Source: a virus. Taken from it: DNA of 46,591 nucleotides. Positions 24,354 through 33,219 of this stretch are shown in pieces. Where the stretch lies: IMG/VR virus record IMGVR_UViG_3300020580_000025, positions 1-46,591 of that record; one strand, written 5' to 3'. Below the pieces are notes generated by a model. It was not told where the DNA came from and did no database searches. It saw nothing but the letters and a program-made list of their open reading frames with translations. Numbering within the stretch: position 1 is the first letter of the stretch; every line of letters begins with the position of its first letter. A program made the translations under genes and the position numbers.

Positions 24354-24841
24354 CAGTGTTTCACCCGCGAAAAAATAACGGCATCAGAACCGTCTGCACA
24401 ATATCTCCAAAGCGGGGCCTCACGAGTATAACCTAAAATCCGGTACCATTTCTCAATGCAAGATCGGTCGGCTAGCCGCTTCATCGGAGCAATGCACTCT
24501 AGCCGGTGCGCTTGCTCGCTCGTGAACATGGCGTCCATCGCCTTCCGTGCGATCCGTGTCACGGGGAACCAGTGCTTTTCCCACACCGCTGGCGTCGTCA
24601 ACATGAAGTCTCGCCACACCCCTGGCCGCTGCGGAACGAAGCCGCCAATGGCAATCGGTTCGTCATCGGCTTTGATCACCCACTTAGGGCCGGCGGTCGT
24701 AAAGTTGCCCACCGCTGCACCATCGACGGTGTACGGCTCCCCCGTAAAGGACTCCAACTGCTCGCGCTCATCTTGCGGCAAGCTGATGCAGACCTTGATG
24801 AAGTCGAGCAGCAACGGATTGGTGTAAACCTGAATTGTCAT
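24353..24841 (-). CDS. GNAT-like protein, T7 gp13-type internal protein
   Basis: 162 residues from the ATG that overlaps the nozzle-gene stop (ATGA). The open frame extends 20 residues further upstream inside that gene. It contains WVIKADDEPIAIGGFV, LTTPAVWEKHWFPVTRIA, RLECIAPMKRLADRSCIEKW and DGSDAVIFSRV, the beta-alpha layout of acetyltransferase-fold proteins related to T7 gp13 internal protein A. In such phages the protein is structural, and enzymatic activity is unproven. Confidence 0.7.
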   Translation of the reverse strand: MTIQVYTNPLLLDFIKVCISLPQDEREQLESFTGEPYTVDGAAVGNFTTAGPKWVIKADDEPIAIGGFVPQRPGVWRDFMLTTPAVWEKHWFPVTRIARKAMDAMFTSEQAHRLECIAPMKRLADRSCIEKWYRILGYTREAPLWRYCADGSDAVIFSRVKH

Positions 24842-27800
24842 CCGGTCGCCCCCGCGCCGCGAACATCGACGACGTATAGATTTGCTGCTTGCCATGTCCA
24901 TTGCTGGCCCCCAGGGAACGTCAGAATCAGCGAGTAGCTAGGCGCGTTGATGGGGATCGGCAGCGGCATTCCGGGCACGGTATCGGCAATCGCCACTGTG
25001 TAGGGTGCCGTAACATTCGTTGAAGTGGGAAACCCCGCGTTATCGTTGAACGTTGTCTTATCAGCCTGCTCAAACCCAAGCTGAATGATGACATCGCCAT
25101 CGCCCACGATATCGACGCCGCCCAGCATCTTGTTGATGCCCAACTCGCCCATGTCGAGATACGGCCATTGCAGCACACCGTTAAATACGGTGTTGTTGCC
25201 GCCTGAATCATCCACCAGCGTATTGGCGTCGAACTGCCACACTAAGTTGCCGGCGGTGCGCAGATACAAAATTCCAGCGTTCAGCGTCCAATCCGTGATG
25301 GTGTCGGGGAAGAGGTAACGGCTCCAGGATTTTTGCCCCGCGCCGTTTAACGTCAAGACAAAGGCTTGCGAACCAAAGAACAGCCAGTATTGACCGCGAC
25401 CGGGGTAGTAAAGCGAGATCGGCGTGAGCGGCGTACCCGGCGGCCCGGTGAGAATAATCTCTGTCGTGCCACTCTTAGGAAACGGAAAATCAGTGGTCGC
25501 ATTCTGCCAATAGAATTGTGTATAGCCCGCCGAGGTGGATACCTGCGCGTTGACCCCCAACGCCGTGTATGGGTTGCCCGCGATATCCACCCCGCTCATT
25601 GATACCAGTGCAGCTTGAGGAATGTTGCCGGTGAAATACAGATACAGGTCCGTATTGTTGACGACCCCCGCGCCATTATTACCCGCAGCACCTGCTACCG
25701 GAATCACCCCAAAGTTGGCGGGGGTAATGGAACCCCCCGTGGTGATGCTGTTGAACCCTGATGCAGGCAGTCCTGCGATGATATATCCTCCACCGCCGTT
25801 GGGAAGCCCCGCATTTTGAAAATTGCCCAATCCGGTAGGGGTCGTCACGATGCCGCACGTCACTTTAAACGCGGTCGAATTGCTAACACCTTTGAGCTGC
25901 GCGATAACAAGTGGGTCCACGGGCTGTCCGGTATTGCCCACTTGCATGTTGGCGGTAGCGCCCACCGTGCCTAGGTTGCGCACCCCCACTTCGGTCAAAA
26001 ATAACAAGTCATTCGCAACGCTCTGCGCTGCGCGCGGATAGATCGACCCCACGGGCTGCGCGTCGAGCAACGCCATGTTGGCGGGATCGGGGTCAATCTG
26101 CCACATCTGATAGCCACCCGCGTTGAACGCCATCAGATTGGAGCGGTAAAGCGCGAGCATCGCTACCGGGTTGTCTCCGTAGTTATTGAGCCCTGTCGGC
26201 AGGTACCCCGCATTATTGGCGCTATGCCAATCGGTGGGGTCCACCGCCGCCGAGAAATCAACAAGGTCCTTATCCCCCGCAAATACGTGCGAAGCGCCTA
26301 GCGTGACCGCAATGGTGTTGGGGCATTTGGGGTCCGTGATTTGACGGCTGATGCACTGCCACGACATGTGGGTATTGATGACCGTGCCGTTGATATCGGT
26401 AAACGTGCTGGGATCGTTCACCGACAGCCCCACCGTCGTCGGGAACGTCGGTTGGATGGTACCTGACAGCATGAGAGGGATCGCTTCCCACGTAATGATC
26501 GAGGTACCAATTGCTTTCCACGTCACACCGCCATCGATCACGACACTGCCCTGAGTCGTTGGCCACACGGGCTGCGCAGTAGCCGAACTGCCCGCCGCAA
26601 CTTGCACCGCTTCGTATAGGAAGTTGCTCACCGTAGCAGGCTGCTCCAAGTTCCAGACTGCAAGATCCGCGTAGCCGGTGTTTCGTGAATTGGTTCCGCT
26701 GCCTGCGCCAATGGATACCCGGCAATGCGCGGCTTTAGGCGGCGCGTTTCCGGTTACAGAGGCCTGCCGATAGCCGCCCCCCTCTTGATGAGGTCCGACC
26801 GTTGCGCTCAAGAAAGTATCGGTGGCGTCATACCAATTCAGTTGAATCCATGCGTCGAGATCCGCGCCGTTATTATTGGGGTTCAAGTACACGGAAGCGG
26901 TCACCGACTGTCCCGGTACCACAATGCCGAAATTGGTCATCGTCGCGAAATCACCGCCCGGTGACGTATTGCCGGTCGGAAACGATAAACACCAGTTACC
27001 CTGGTACGCTCCGGTGTTTGAAAACGCCCACGGCGTCACCCCAGAGAACGTCCAATTGCCATCATTACCATTCTCGAAGTCGCCGTTTGGAATCGCGTTG
27101 ATAAACGCACCCTGCGTCGCCGTAGGCCGCACCACCGCCCCCGGTGCATAGAGCGTCCCCGGAGCCCAGGTGGTAACGTTCGTCGATGCGATCACCGGGA
27201 GCGAGAGCGCAGAAGTCGGCGCAACTCCTGCATTTGCCACAGTCGATGAATTCCCGTAGCGATCGGTAATGTTCTTACCTAACGGTGCGCTGGCGGAAGT
27301 CGTCGTGGCTTGGGTCGCCCCTGCATTCGTGGAGGACGCATTGAAATCACCAAACTCTTGGATGGTGGCGGCAGAAACGGTAGGCCATACAGGCTCGGTG
27401 CTGCCGGTATGGGCATCGGTGACGACTGTAGCGGGCGCTGCGGGAAGGGCGGTGTTAAAGTTAGCCGTCCAAAGTGCGCTTCGAGTTACGCGAAATTCAT
27501 CTACCATACCCGGCGTTGTGGCCCCGTTGAATCGAGAGTAGGAGCCCACTACGACATTCTTAACGCCCGCAGCACCGTAATTCGAGGGCATCCAGTCGTT
27601 TCGAGTGTTACCCGCAGCAACACCATCTACATATAGCTTCTGAATACCGGCATGGCTGATGAGCGCAACATGGTGCCACGTATTGACCGCGCCAGCGGAG
27701 GTAGTGGATATCGTTGCCCCCGTTCCAAACGCTGCTTGATCCGCTGCGCTGACGGTGAGCGTTCCCCCACTTATGCCGCACGATAGCACCAAATCAGAAG

Positions 27801-29046
27801 TCACCCCTCCGGTTAGCGATCCGCCGTAATCGCAAAAATTCATCGAACCGCCCGTTGTGGTCATCAACACCCAACAATCGATAGTCCATTCGGTTGTTGC
27901 GAATATATCTACCGGACTGCCTGTACTAAAAGGAACCCCCAACGCGTAACTGCCAAAAAGATTCACCCCTGTGGTAGCAAATGCTGCCGATCCAAACTTT
28001 GGATTAGAAGTAGAGAGGGAACCGTTATTGATTATTACCGGATTGGCATTAGGAGATGAATCGAGCGTAGTCGTTTGCCCGTTAGCGCCATCCATGTGCA
28101 ATAACAGAACGGGGGAGATACCCGACTGTGATCCTTGATCGGAGGCTACAGAAACGGCTTCGTAGGCAAATCCTGTGTACTGCGTCGGCTCTATTATGGT
28201 GCCTGCCGAGATGACAGAGTTCGCGGACCACGGGGGGTTCGGCGGAAAGTCGCGTACCGCTTGATACGCCAAGCCGTTGACGGGGGAAGGCAACTCGATG
28301 TTGCCCGTTTTATAAACCGTGTTGCTTGTCCACGTTCCGTTGCTCTGTAACCAGTAGTGAAAAATATTATTGTCCGAGAACTGCGCCACAACGTAAAGAA
28401 AACCCATAAAAGGTTTCGCGAACCAAATCGTCGTCGGGGTGGCGGTCGTCGTCACCGGATTAGTCAATACATTGAGCGTGTAACCCGAAGGCACCGCAAT
28501 GCCGGTGCCGTTGACAATTGGCGGCGTACCCCCCGTGTTCGCCGCGCCAATATCCAGAAAGCTCGTGCTACCCGTCGTGTAATAGACATTTTCCCCCGCT
28601 GCCGCCGTACCTCGATAGATTCTATATGTCAGCGCCCCTGGCACCGCACCCCACACAATCAGATTGGATGACGTGGTTCCGGTCGTCAGCACTGATCGTT
28701 CATTCGATGCTGTCGTCTCCCCCAAAGCATTAAGCGCCGTTACCTCATAATAGTACGTCGCCGTTGTCAGCGTGCCGCCGGTGGAGGTAGTGAGGATGGC
28801 ACTCTGTACCGGCGCTTGTAGCACGGTAGAGACAGCAAATACATTAAACTTCCCGTTGAGCGCTGCAAGCCCCACTGTCGAACTGTTGAGCGTTGCGGAG
28901 CGGATCGTCCCTTCGCGGGGAACGATCGACCCTGCATTTGTTATATAGCCGTTCTGCAAGTCATAGAGCATGTTGGCGGCGGCGCCGCCTTTGACTCTCA
29001 ACCGATTGATGCCGCCTTGGAGGACGGTGATCGGATAGGGCCTCAT
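24838..29046 (-). CDS. Tail nozzle (tubular protein B-like) with LamG insert
   Basis: The 1402-residue protein begins MRPYPITVLQGGINRLRVKG, typical of T7 gp12/P22 gp10-type nozzle proteins. The beta-propeller part resumes late: ASHVFAGDKDLVDFSAAVDP, NLMAFNAGGYQMWQIDPDPA and YPRAAQSVANDLLFLTEVG. Between them lie adhesion-like modules: two fibronectin-like segments (e.g. YYYEVTALNALGET) and a LamG/concanavalin domain at roughly residues 310-545 (LLLHMDGANGQTTTLDSS; NTWHHVALISHAGIQKLYVD). A carbohydrate-binding-like jelly roll follows (DFENGNDGNWTFSG). It probably forms the tail tip and binds cell-surface glycans. Confidence 0.8.
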   Translation of the reverse strand: MRPYPITVLQGGINRLRVKGGAAANMLYDLQNGYITNAGSIVPREGTIRSATLNSSTVGLAALNGKFNVFAVSTVLQAPVQSAILTTSTGGTLTTATYYYEVTALNALGETTASNERSVLTTGTTSSNLIVWGAVPGALTYRIYRGTAAAGENVYYTTGSTSFLDIGAANTGGTPPIVNGTGIAVPSGYTLNVLTNPVTTTATPTTIWFAKPFMGFLYVVAQFSDNNIFHYWLQSNGTWTSNTVYKTGNIELPSPVNGLAYQAVRDFPPNPPWSANSVISAGTIIEPTQYTGFAYEAVSVASDQGSQSGISPVLLLHMDGANGQTTTLDSSPNANPVIINNGSLSTSNPKFGSAAFATTGVNLFGSYALGVPFSTGSPVDIFATTEWTIDCWVLMTTTGGSMNFCDYGGSLTGGVTSDLVLSCGISGGTLTVSAADQAAFGTGATISTTSAGAVNTWHHVALISHAGIQKLYVDGVAAGNTRNDWMPSNYGAAGVKNVVVGSYSRFNGATTPGMVDEFRVTRSALWTANFNTALPAAPATVVTDAHTGSTEPVWPTVSAATIQEFGDFNASSTNAGATQATTTSASAPLGKNITDRYGNSSTVANAGVAPTSALSLPVIASTNVTTWAPGTLYAPGAVVRPTATQGAFINAIPNGDFENGNDGNWTFSGVTPWAFSNTGAYQGNWCLSFPTGNTSPGGDFATMTNFGIVVPGQSVTASVYLNPNNNGADLDAWIQLNWYDATDTFLSATVGPHQEGGGYRQASVTGNAPPKAAHCRVSIGAGSGTNSRNTGYADLAVWNLEQPATVSNFLYEAVQVAAGSSATAQPVWPTTQGSVVIDGGVTWKAIGTSIITWEAIPLMLSGTIQPTFPTTVGLSVNDPSTFTDINGTVINTHMSWQCISRQITDPKCPNTIAVTLGASHVFAGDKDLVDFSAAVDPTDWHSANNAGYLPTGLNNYGDNPVAMLALYRSNLMAFNAGGYQMWQIDPDPANMALLDAQPVGSIYPRAAQSVANDLLFLTEVGVRNLGTVGATANMQVGNTGQPVDPLVIAQLKGVSNSTAFKVTCGIVTTPTGLGNFQNAGLPNGGGGYIIAGLPASGFNSITTGGSITPANFGVIPVAGAAGNNGAGVVNNTDLYLYFTGNIPQAALVSMSGVDIAGNPYTALGVNAQVSTSAGYTQFYWQNATTDFPFPKSGTTEIILTGPPGTPLTPISLYYPGRGQYWLFFGSQAFVLTLNGAGQKSWSRYLFPDTITDWTLNAGILYLRTAGNLVWQFDANTLVDDSGGNNTVFNGVLQWPYLDMGELGINKMLGGVDIVGDGDVIIQLGFEQADKTTFNDNAGFPTSTNVTAPYTVAIADTVPGMPLPIPINAPSYSLILTFPGGQQWTWQAANLYVVDVRGAGATG

Positions 29047-30314
29047 CCGCCGCTACCGGCAGGATCGAATTGAATCAATGTTGGACGCACGGCCGGGGGC
29101 ACCGCAATCGTTCCCGGCAAATAATGCGCCGTTTGATGCGTGCCCGCGATCAGCTCCCCACGATAAGCGTTCGCTTGCGCTTCGATATTGTTGGCGTCCG
29201 GCTGCCCATAGTGGGACTTCGCATTGGCCAACGCATGAAGGAACACTAGCTCGGCATCGAGAGTGGTCGAGTCGGTATCGTTGACGAACGAAGTCAGCCC
29301 AAAGTGGCCCTTAATCCAGAGCCAATAGGTTTGATCTGGCATGGGGTAGAGTTCAATCGCTTGACGGATGTCATAACGCGCCGGCCGCCAGGGTTTCGTA
29401 ATCATCGTGTAGAGCTGTGGTGGGATACCTTGAATCAACGGATACCAGACGTTCCGCGTATCTTGAATGCCCGCCCACTCGACGCTCTTCAACGGGTCCA
29501 TTTGGAAATTGCAGAGTACATCCTCGTCATTGTCCTTGATCGAGTAAAACCGTTGGCCAGGATTCACCTTCCAACGAAACAGCCGCTTCGTATGGAGTTG
29601 AAGATATCGCTTGTACAAGTATTTTTGTCCGCTTGCGAGAAAGTCATTGACTAAGGGTGCCATGCCGGGTGGCGGATTTGCGGCTTGATTACCAAAGCCC
29701 AATCGAATCAGAATGCGCTTGCGCAAATTCGCGAGTGTATCAGTCGGTACTACATTGTCGATACACGCCGCATTGTAATTGATCGGATCGAACGGATTGG
29801 GATTGTCCCAGGACAGCCCCTCATTGATGTTGCGCGTGATCGCAATCGCAATCTGATAGGGTTTAGCCGACGCGCTGGAGATGCCGCCCGTCGAGTAAAT
29901 TTGCAGCTTCAAGACGCTCAACGTCGTGAGCGTGTTCAAGGGGACGATGATCTGCCCGTTCTGAATACCGCCCAATTGCGCGCCCGCGCTCGATAACGTC
30001 GCCGTAGTCCACGCACTGCCGCTGGTGAGGTAGGCCAACTGCGGCGTGCTGCCATCGGTCGCCGCCTGCACCACGCTCCATTGCAGGTTGATGCTGCCCG
30101 TCGAAAGAAACGCCGGGTTGCCGATGAATGTAATCGGCCCGCTGGTGTTGGTCGCAAACGTGTTGGTTAGAAACCAATACCGGCCGTCGCCGTTCAAGGG
30201 GAAATTGACATTGTAGGGGACATTGCTGAATTGATTGGGGGGAACGTTGCCCGCCGTATCCTGCCACGCATTGGGATCGACAATGTCGCCTTGACCGCCG
30301 ATGACTACAGGCAT
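29043..30314 (-). CDS. Tail adaptor (tubular protein A-like), N-terminal fusion
   Basis: 423 residues. From about residue 190 the sequence fits the gp11/gp4-type head-to-tail adaptor (DTLANLRKRILIRLGFG, LVNDFLASGQKYLYKRY, YPMPDQTYWLWIKGHFGL, FLHALANAKSHYGQPDA). The first ~180 residues are an unrelated beta-rich domain (FSNVPYNVNFPLNGDGRYWF, then INLQWSVVQAATDGSTPQLA), larger than the usual adaptor. It should join the portal ring to the nozzle. The start has a very good ribosome site (GGAGGAAGCGGT). A terminator lies just upstream on the same strand. Confidence 0.8.
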   Translation of the reverse strand: MPVVIGGQGDIVDPNAWQDTAGNVPPNQFSNVPYNVNFPLNGDGRYWFLTNTFATNTSGPITFIGNPAFLSTGSINLQWSVVQAATDGSTPQLAYLTSGSAWTTATLSSAGAQLGGIQNGQIIVPLNTLTTLSVLKLQIYSTGGISSASAKPYQIAIAITRNINEGLSWDNPNPFDPINYNAACIDNVVPTDTLANLRKRILIRLGFGNQAANPPPGMAPLVNDFLASGQKYLYKRYLQLHTKRLFRWKVNPGQRFYSIKDNDEDVLCNFQMDPLKSVEWAGIQDTRNVWYPLIQGIPPQLYTMITKPWRPARYDIRQAIELYPMPDQTYWLWIKGHFGLTSFVNDTDSTTLDAELVFLHALANAKSHYGQPDANNIEAQANAYRGELIAGTHQTAHYLPGTIAVPPAVRPTLIQFDPAGSGG

Positions 30315-30327
30315 ACCGCTTCCTCCA

Positions 30328-30361
30328 ACAAAAATGGCCCCTGAGTCACCCCAGGGGCCAT
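30328..30361 (-). terminator. Rho-independent terminator between head and tail genes
   Basis: Read leftward, a perfect 10-bp stem ATGGCCCCTG / CAGGGGCCAT with an 8-base loop is followed by TTTTTG. It lies after the head genes and before the tail adaptor gene. It could attenuate late transcription into the tail genes. The T run is short, so read-through is likely. Confidence 0.7.
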
Positions 30362-30364
30362 AAC

Positions 30365-30383
30365 CCTATCGTCACGCGATAGG
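30365..30383 (-). other. Second hairpin next to the terminator
   Basis: CCTATCG, loop TCACG, CGATAGG: a perfect 7-bp stem immediately upstream of the terminator stem on the leftward transcript. No T-tract follows, so it probably adds to transcript stability or to the terminator structure. Confidence 0.5.
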
Positions 30384-30391
30384 AGCCCCAC

Positions 30392-30772
30392 TCAACTCAA
30401 GAGTGCCTCAGCCGATCGGCGGCGGCCATTTCTGCGAGCAGGAACGGGCTTGACTTCCGCCGCAACCGCGTCATCTTCCGCTTTCGCATCCTCAATCAGC
30501 TTTTGCAAGGAACGAACCCCGGCCCGCGCGTTGCCGTAAACCGAGTTCGCATGCGGTACGCCGCTTTTCGAGTCCGCACCATACACCGTCACCAATCGAT
30601 CGAGTTCTTGGGAAGCCTCCGGATAGTCGCCGGCTACTTCCTCAAAAACCCCCAGGCGTTCAACATTGCCTTCGTCGAATACCCACTCCAACATGGGGAT
30701 TTCCCAGGGCGCGACCGCCCGGTTATGCACCGTGTTGGTGTCCCGTTTCACTTTCACTCGTTCGTATCGCAT
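30392..30772 (-). CDS. Head-region protein, function unknown (126 aa)
   Basis: The ribosome site GCAGGAGTAAGCCCCA precedes the ATG. The protein is charged, with VKVKRDTNTVHNRAVAPWEI, then PMLEWVFDEGNVERLGVFEE and a basic end (PARRNGRRRSAEALL). It sits between the head and tail-adaptor genes in the late operon, a place often taken by head-completion or small conserved proteins. It is the last gene before the terminator. Confidence 0.65.
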   Translation of the reverse strand: MRYERVKVKRDTNTVHNRAVAPWEIPMLEWVFDEGNVERLGVFEEVAGDYPEASQELDRLVTVYGADSKSGVPHANSVYGNARAGVRSLQKLIEDAKAEDDAVAAEVKPVPARRNGRRRSAEALLS

Positions 30773-30793
30773 TGGGGCTTACTCCTGCGAAGG

Positions 30794-31453
30794 TTAGTTT
30801 TGGATCAGAATCAACGTCGAGGTGGACCCGCTGGCGACGATCCAGTCATTAGACAACTGCACCAGCTTCGGAGCGCCGAATGCAATCGTCGCAATAACCG
30901 AGAACGCCGCCGGCCCTAAGACCGTACCGTAGGCCGCCGTGGTCACCGTGGAGGACTTATCCGGGGCGCCCATGAGGGTGATCGCAGCGAAGCTCGCCGT
31001 ACCCAGCAATTGTGCATTGCCACCATTCATCGCCAGCACCGTGGCCCCCGATTCAAACGGAACGACCGGGCCATCCGCTTGCTGCGAGAGCGTGTGCAAA
31101 GTAATGAGGGATGCGGTACCCGCTTGAAGTCCCGTGGTAAAGGCGTTGAGCGGCGTGCCATTGGCGACCGTCGAGACGGAGAACGTCTGTCCGGAGATTG
31201 AGGTCGTGTAGTAAATCTGGTTCGCACTCACCGTCAAACTGGTGAGCGTACCCAGGACCGCGCCGCCGCCTACCGAGAGCGACACCAAGCTATTTTGCGC
31301 TGGGTTGAACCCCGGTACCGTGATGACGCTCGGCGTCGCCGCCGTCATCGTCACATCGGACCAAGGCTCACCGAAGGGAAGCGGCGAGATGTTGAAGGGA
31401 AGATAGATCGGCGCCGTACCAGCCGCCGTACCCGTATTGATGAGAACTTGCAT
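30794..31453 (-). CDS. Head decoration-like protein (219 aa)
   Basis: The start is the ATG preceded by AAAGGAAACGCACAA; the longer open frame upstream overlaps the capsid gene. The sequence is beta-rich and low in charge (LINTGTAAGTAPIYLPFNIS, GQTFSVSTVANGTPLNAFTT, FAAITLMGAPDKSSTVTTAA). It lies directly downstream of the capsid gene. A capsid decoration or cement role is likely by position, but no named family is recognised. Confidence 0.65.
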   Translation of the reverse strand: MQVLINTGTAAGTAPIYLPFNISPLPFGEPWSDVTMTAATPSVITVPGFNPAQNSLVSLSVGGGAVLGTLTSLTVSANQIYYTTSISGQTFSVSTVANGTPLNAFTTGLQAGTASLITLHTLSQQADGPVVPFESGATVLAMNGGNAQLLGTASFAAITLMGAPDKSSTVTTAAYGTVLGPAAFSVIATIAFGAPKLVQLSNDWIVASGSTSTLILIQN

Positions 31454-31473
31454 TTGTGCGTTTCCTTTGAGGG

Positions 31474-32544
31474 TTAGGCGATGGAAAGAACAGCGTGCGC
31501 GTTGCGCTTGCCAGTGGTCAGGGCTGCTTTCGCCGTCAGCGCGAAATAGTGAACGTAGCGATCGTACACGCGCGGGGGCGTGCGATTGATCATCCAATGC
31601 CCCTGAATGGGCCGTAGCTTCAAGAACTTCGTGTTCAGGAAGTAGCAACGCTTCTCCCAAGGGATCGTCGGTGCATAAAGGCCATCAAGCACCGTCATTA
31701 CCGGGTCCCAGAGAATTTCCACATTCTTGAAGTACATGCCGGTGCGGATGCCTTCGCCTACCGAGGCGTCAAGTTTCGTCGGCTTCGCGTCGTCCTTCAT
31801 GTACACCGTACGGTTGATGGTGTTCTTCGCATCGAGGCGGTAGGCGTCCAGGAAGAGTTCCCCAACCAAGATGTAGTTGGGCGCCATGCCGCCGTATCGG
31901 GTGCAATCGCGCCAGCCGATTTCCATCTGCTGGGTCAAGTTGCCGGCGGTCGCCGTCGAGATGCCGGTGATCGCCGTATTCTGCCACCATGTATAAATCG
32001 ATTGGTCGAGGCCGCCCACCACTTGGGAGACGGTCGGCGTGGTGGAGACCAGAAGGTCCAGGCCGGGAATGTTGGTGGCTGACTGCGTGCCATCCAAATG
32101 CAGCATGTAGTCGAAGTTCTCTTGGAAACCCAGCTTCAACGTCTCGCTGTTTTCCTGCAAGAGGTTCGTGAGCTGAACTTTTTCCGCTTCGCTCGGGACG
32201 CTGGACTTATCATCCGTCATCACGATTCCGTTCTGCGTCAGTTCATCTTCGTTGAGCCCAAACCCATCGTGGAAGCTGCCCCACGTATATTTCGCTTGCT
32301 GCAAGGTGCGCTTGCGATTGTAGGTAACCTGTTGATCACCAAAATAGGATTGGAAGTTTGAATCGTTGCTGTAACGCAGTTGCTCAACCACGTACTGCAA
32401 ACCGCCGACATACGGCTTTTTCTCTTCCATCAGCTTTTTGATCAGCGGACGGGCGATGTTGACGTTATCGATCGGATCGTTGCGAAGAAAGTAATTGATC
32501 GCCGCGTTGCCGGCATATGCGAGTTGTTCGGTTGTGAAAGCCAT
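31474..32544 (-). CDS. Major capsid protein
   Basis: 356 residues from the ATG in GGAGCAAATGCTATATG. It contains MAFTTEQLAYAGNAAINYFL, YVVEQLRYSNDSNFQSYFGD, AKYTWGSFHDGFGLNEDELT and a C-terminal RPIQGHWMINRTPPRVYDRY. It has the length and layout of a podophage major capsid protein (probably HK97 fold), and it lies after portal and scaffold and before head-completion and tail genes. A candidate own promoter lies 130 bases upstream, where the endonuclease VII gene interrupts the operon. Confidence 0.85.
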   Translation of the reverse strand: MAFTTEQLAYAGNAAINYFLRNDPIDNVNIARPLIKKLMEEKKPYVGGLQYVVEQLRYSNDSNFQSYFGDQQVTYNRKRTLQQAKYTWGSFHDGFGLNEDELTQNGIVMTDDKSSVPSEAEKVQLTNLLQENSETLKLGFQENFDYMLHLDGTQSATNIPGLDLLVSTTPTVSQVVGGLDQSIYTWWQNTAITGISTATAGNLTQQMEIGWRDCTRYGGMAPNYILVGELFLDAYRLDAKNTINRTVYMKDDAKPTKLDASVGEGIRTGMYFKNVEILWDPVMTVLDGLYAPTIPWEKRCYFLNTKFLKLRPIQGHWMINRTPPRVYDRYVHYFALTAKAALTTGKRNAHAVLSIA

Positions 32545-32674
32545 ATAGCATTTGCTCCAAGTATGACAAAGGTTAGAAACCATGTCTTCTTGGGCCGGCG
32601 AACCCTGTACGCCCGTGTCGAATGACCACGCCAGTTGACGATGCTGGGATTCAGTCAGAAGGCAGACGAAAGCA

Positions 32675-32704
32675 AATGTACGCTAACCTATTGGCTACTG
32701 TCAA
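32675..32704 (-). promoter_or_regulatory. Candidate sigma70 promoter for the capsid gene
   Basis: Read leftward: TTGACA (perfect -35), 18-base spacer, TACATT (-10, four of six). It would restart transcription of the capsid and tail genes downstream of the endonuclease insertion, leaving a ~130-base leader. Confidence 0.4.
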
Positions 32705-32719
32705 AAACAACACTATGGT
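32691..32719 (+). promoter_or_regulatory. Candidate promoter for the endonuclease VII gene
   Basis: TTGGCT, 17-base spacer, TATGGT, about 20 bases of leader before the ATG. Both hexamers match only four of six positions. It overlaps the leftward capsid promoter, so the two would compete for polymerase. Confidence 0.3.
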
Positions 32720-32745
32720 AGTAAAAGGCGTGCTACGCTTCCCCA

Positions 32746-33219
32746 ATGGAGTATCAAGAAGCTAAGCGCCTAGGGCTAAAGAAATACAATACCGGCCGCG
32801 CATGTAAAAAAGGTCATATTGTTGACCGCTATACAAGCACTCGTACCTGCACTCGCTGCCAGTATGAAACTTTAAGCAAATGGGTTGACCTGAATCCAGA
32901 TAAGCACAGAGCTCAAGGACGCAATTGGAAACGTCGTAATCTAGAACGCTATCATACAGAGCCGGAAAGATCCAAGATGAGGGAGCGTTGGCGCGCTAAT
33001 CGCGGATTTCCTACCCCCACACGTCCGACACCTACTAATTGCGAATGTTGTGAACGAAAGCTGGAAGGTGGACGAAAGACTCACCTAGACCATTGTCATG
33101 AGACTGGCGGATTTCGCGGTTGGTTATGCGGTAGCTGTAACCTTGGAATAGGGTCCCTTGGCGATACAATAGAAGGATTACAGCGCGCTATCGAGTACCT
33201 TAGGCGCGCCGAGTCCTAG
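32746..33219 (+). CDS. Endonuclease VII-like (HNH superfamily) mobile endonuclease
   Basis: The 157-residue protein has a zinc module at residues 20-38 (CKKGHIVDRY...CTRC). A recombination endonuclease VII domain follows: cysteines at 99-102 and 128/131 flank THLDHCHETGGFRGWLCGSC. Such genes are usually either junction-resolving enzymes or homing-type free-standing endonucleases. This one is the only rightward gene inside the leftward late operon, between the sugar methyltransferase and the capsid gene, and has no clear ribosome site. That points to a selfish insertion. Its stop shares CTAG with the opposing gene. Confidence 0.85.
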   Translation: MEYQEAKRLGLKKYNTGRACKKGHIVDRYTSTRTCTRCQYETLSKWVDLNPDKHRAQGRNWKRRNLERYHTEPERSKMRERWRANRGFPTPTRPTPTNCECCERKLEGGRKTHLDHCHETGGFRGWLCGSCNLGIGSLGDTIEGLQRAIEYLRRAES

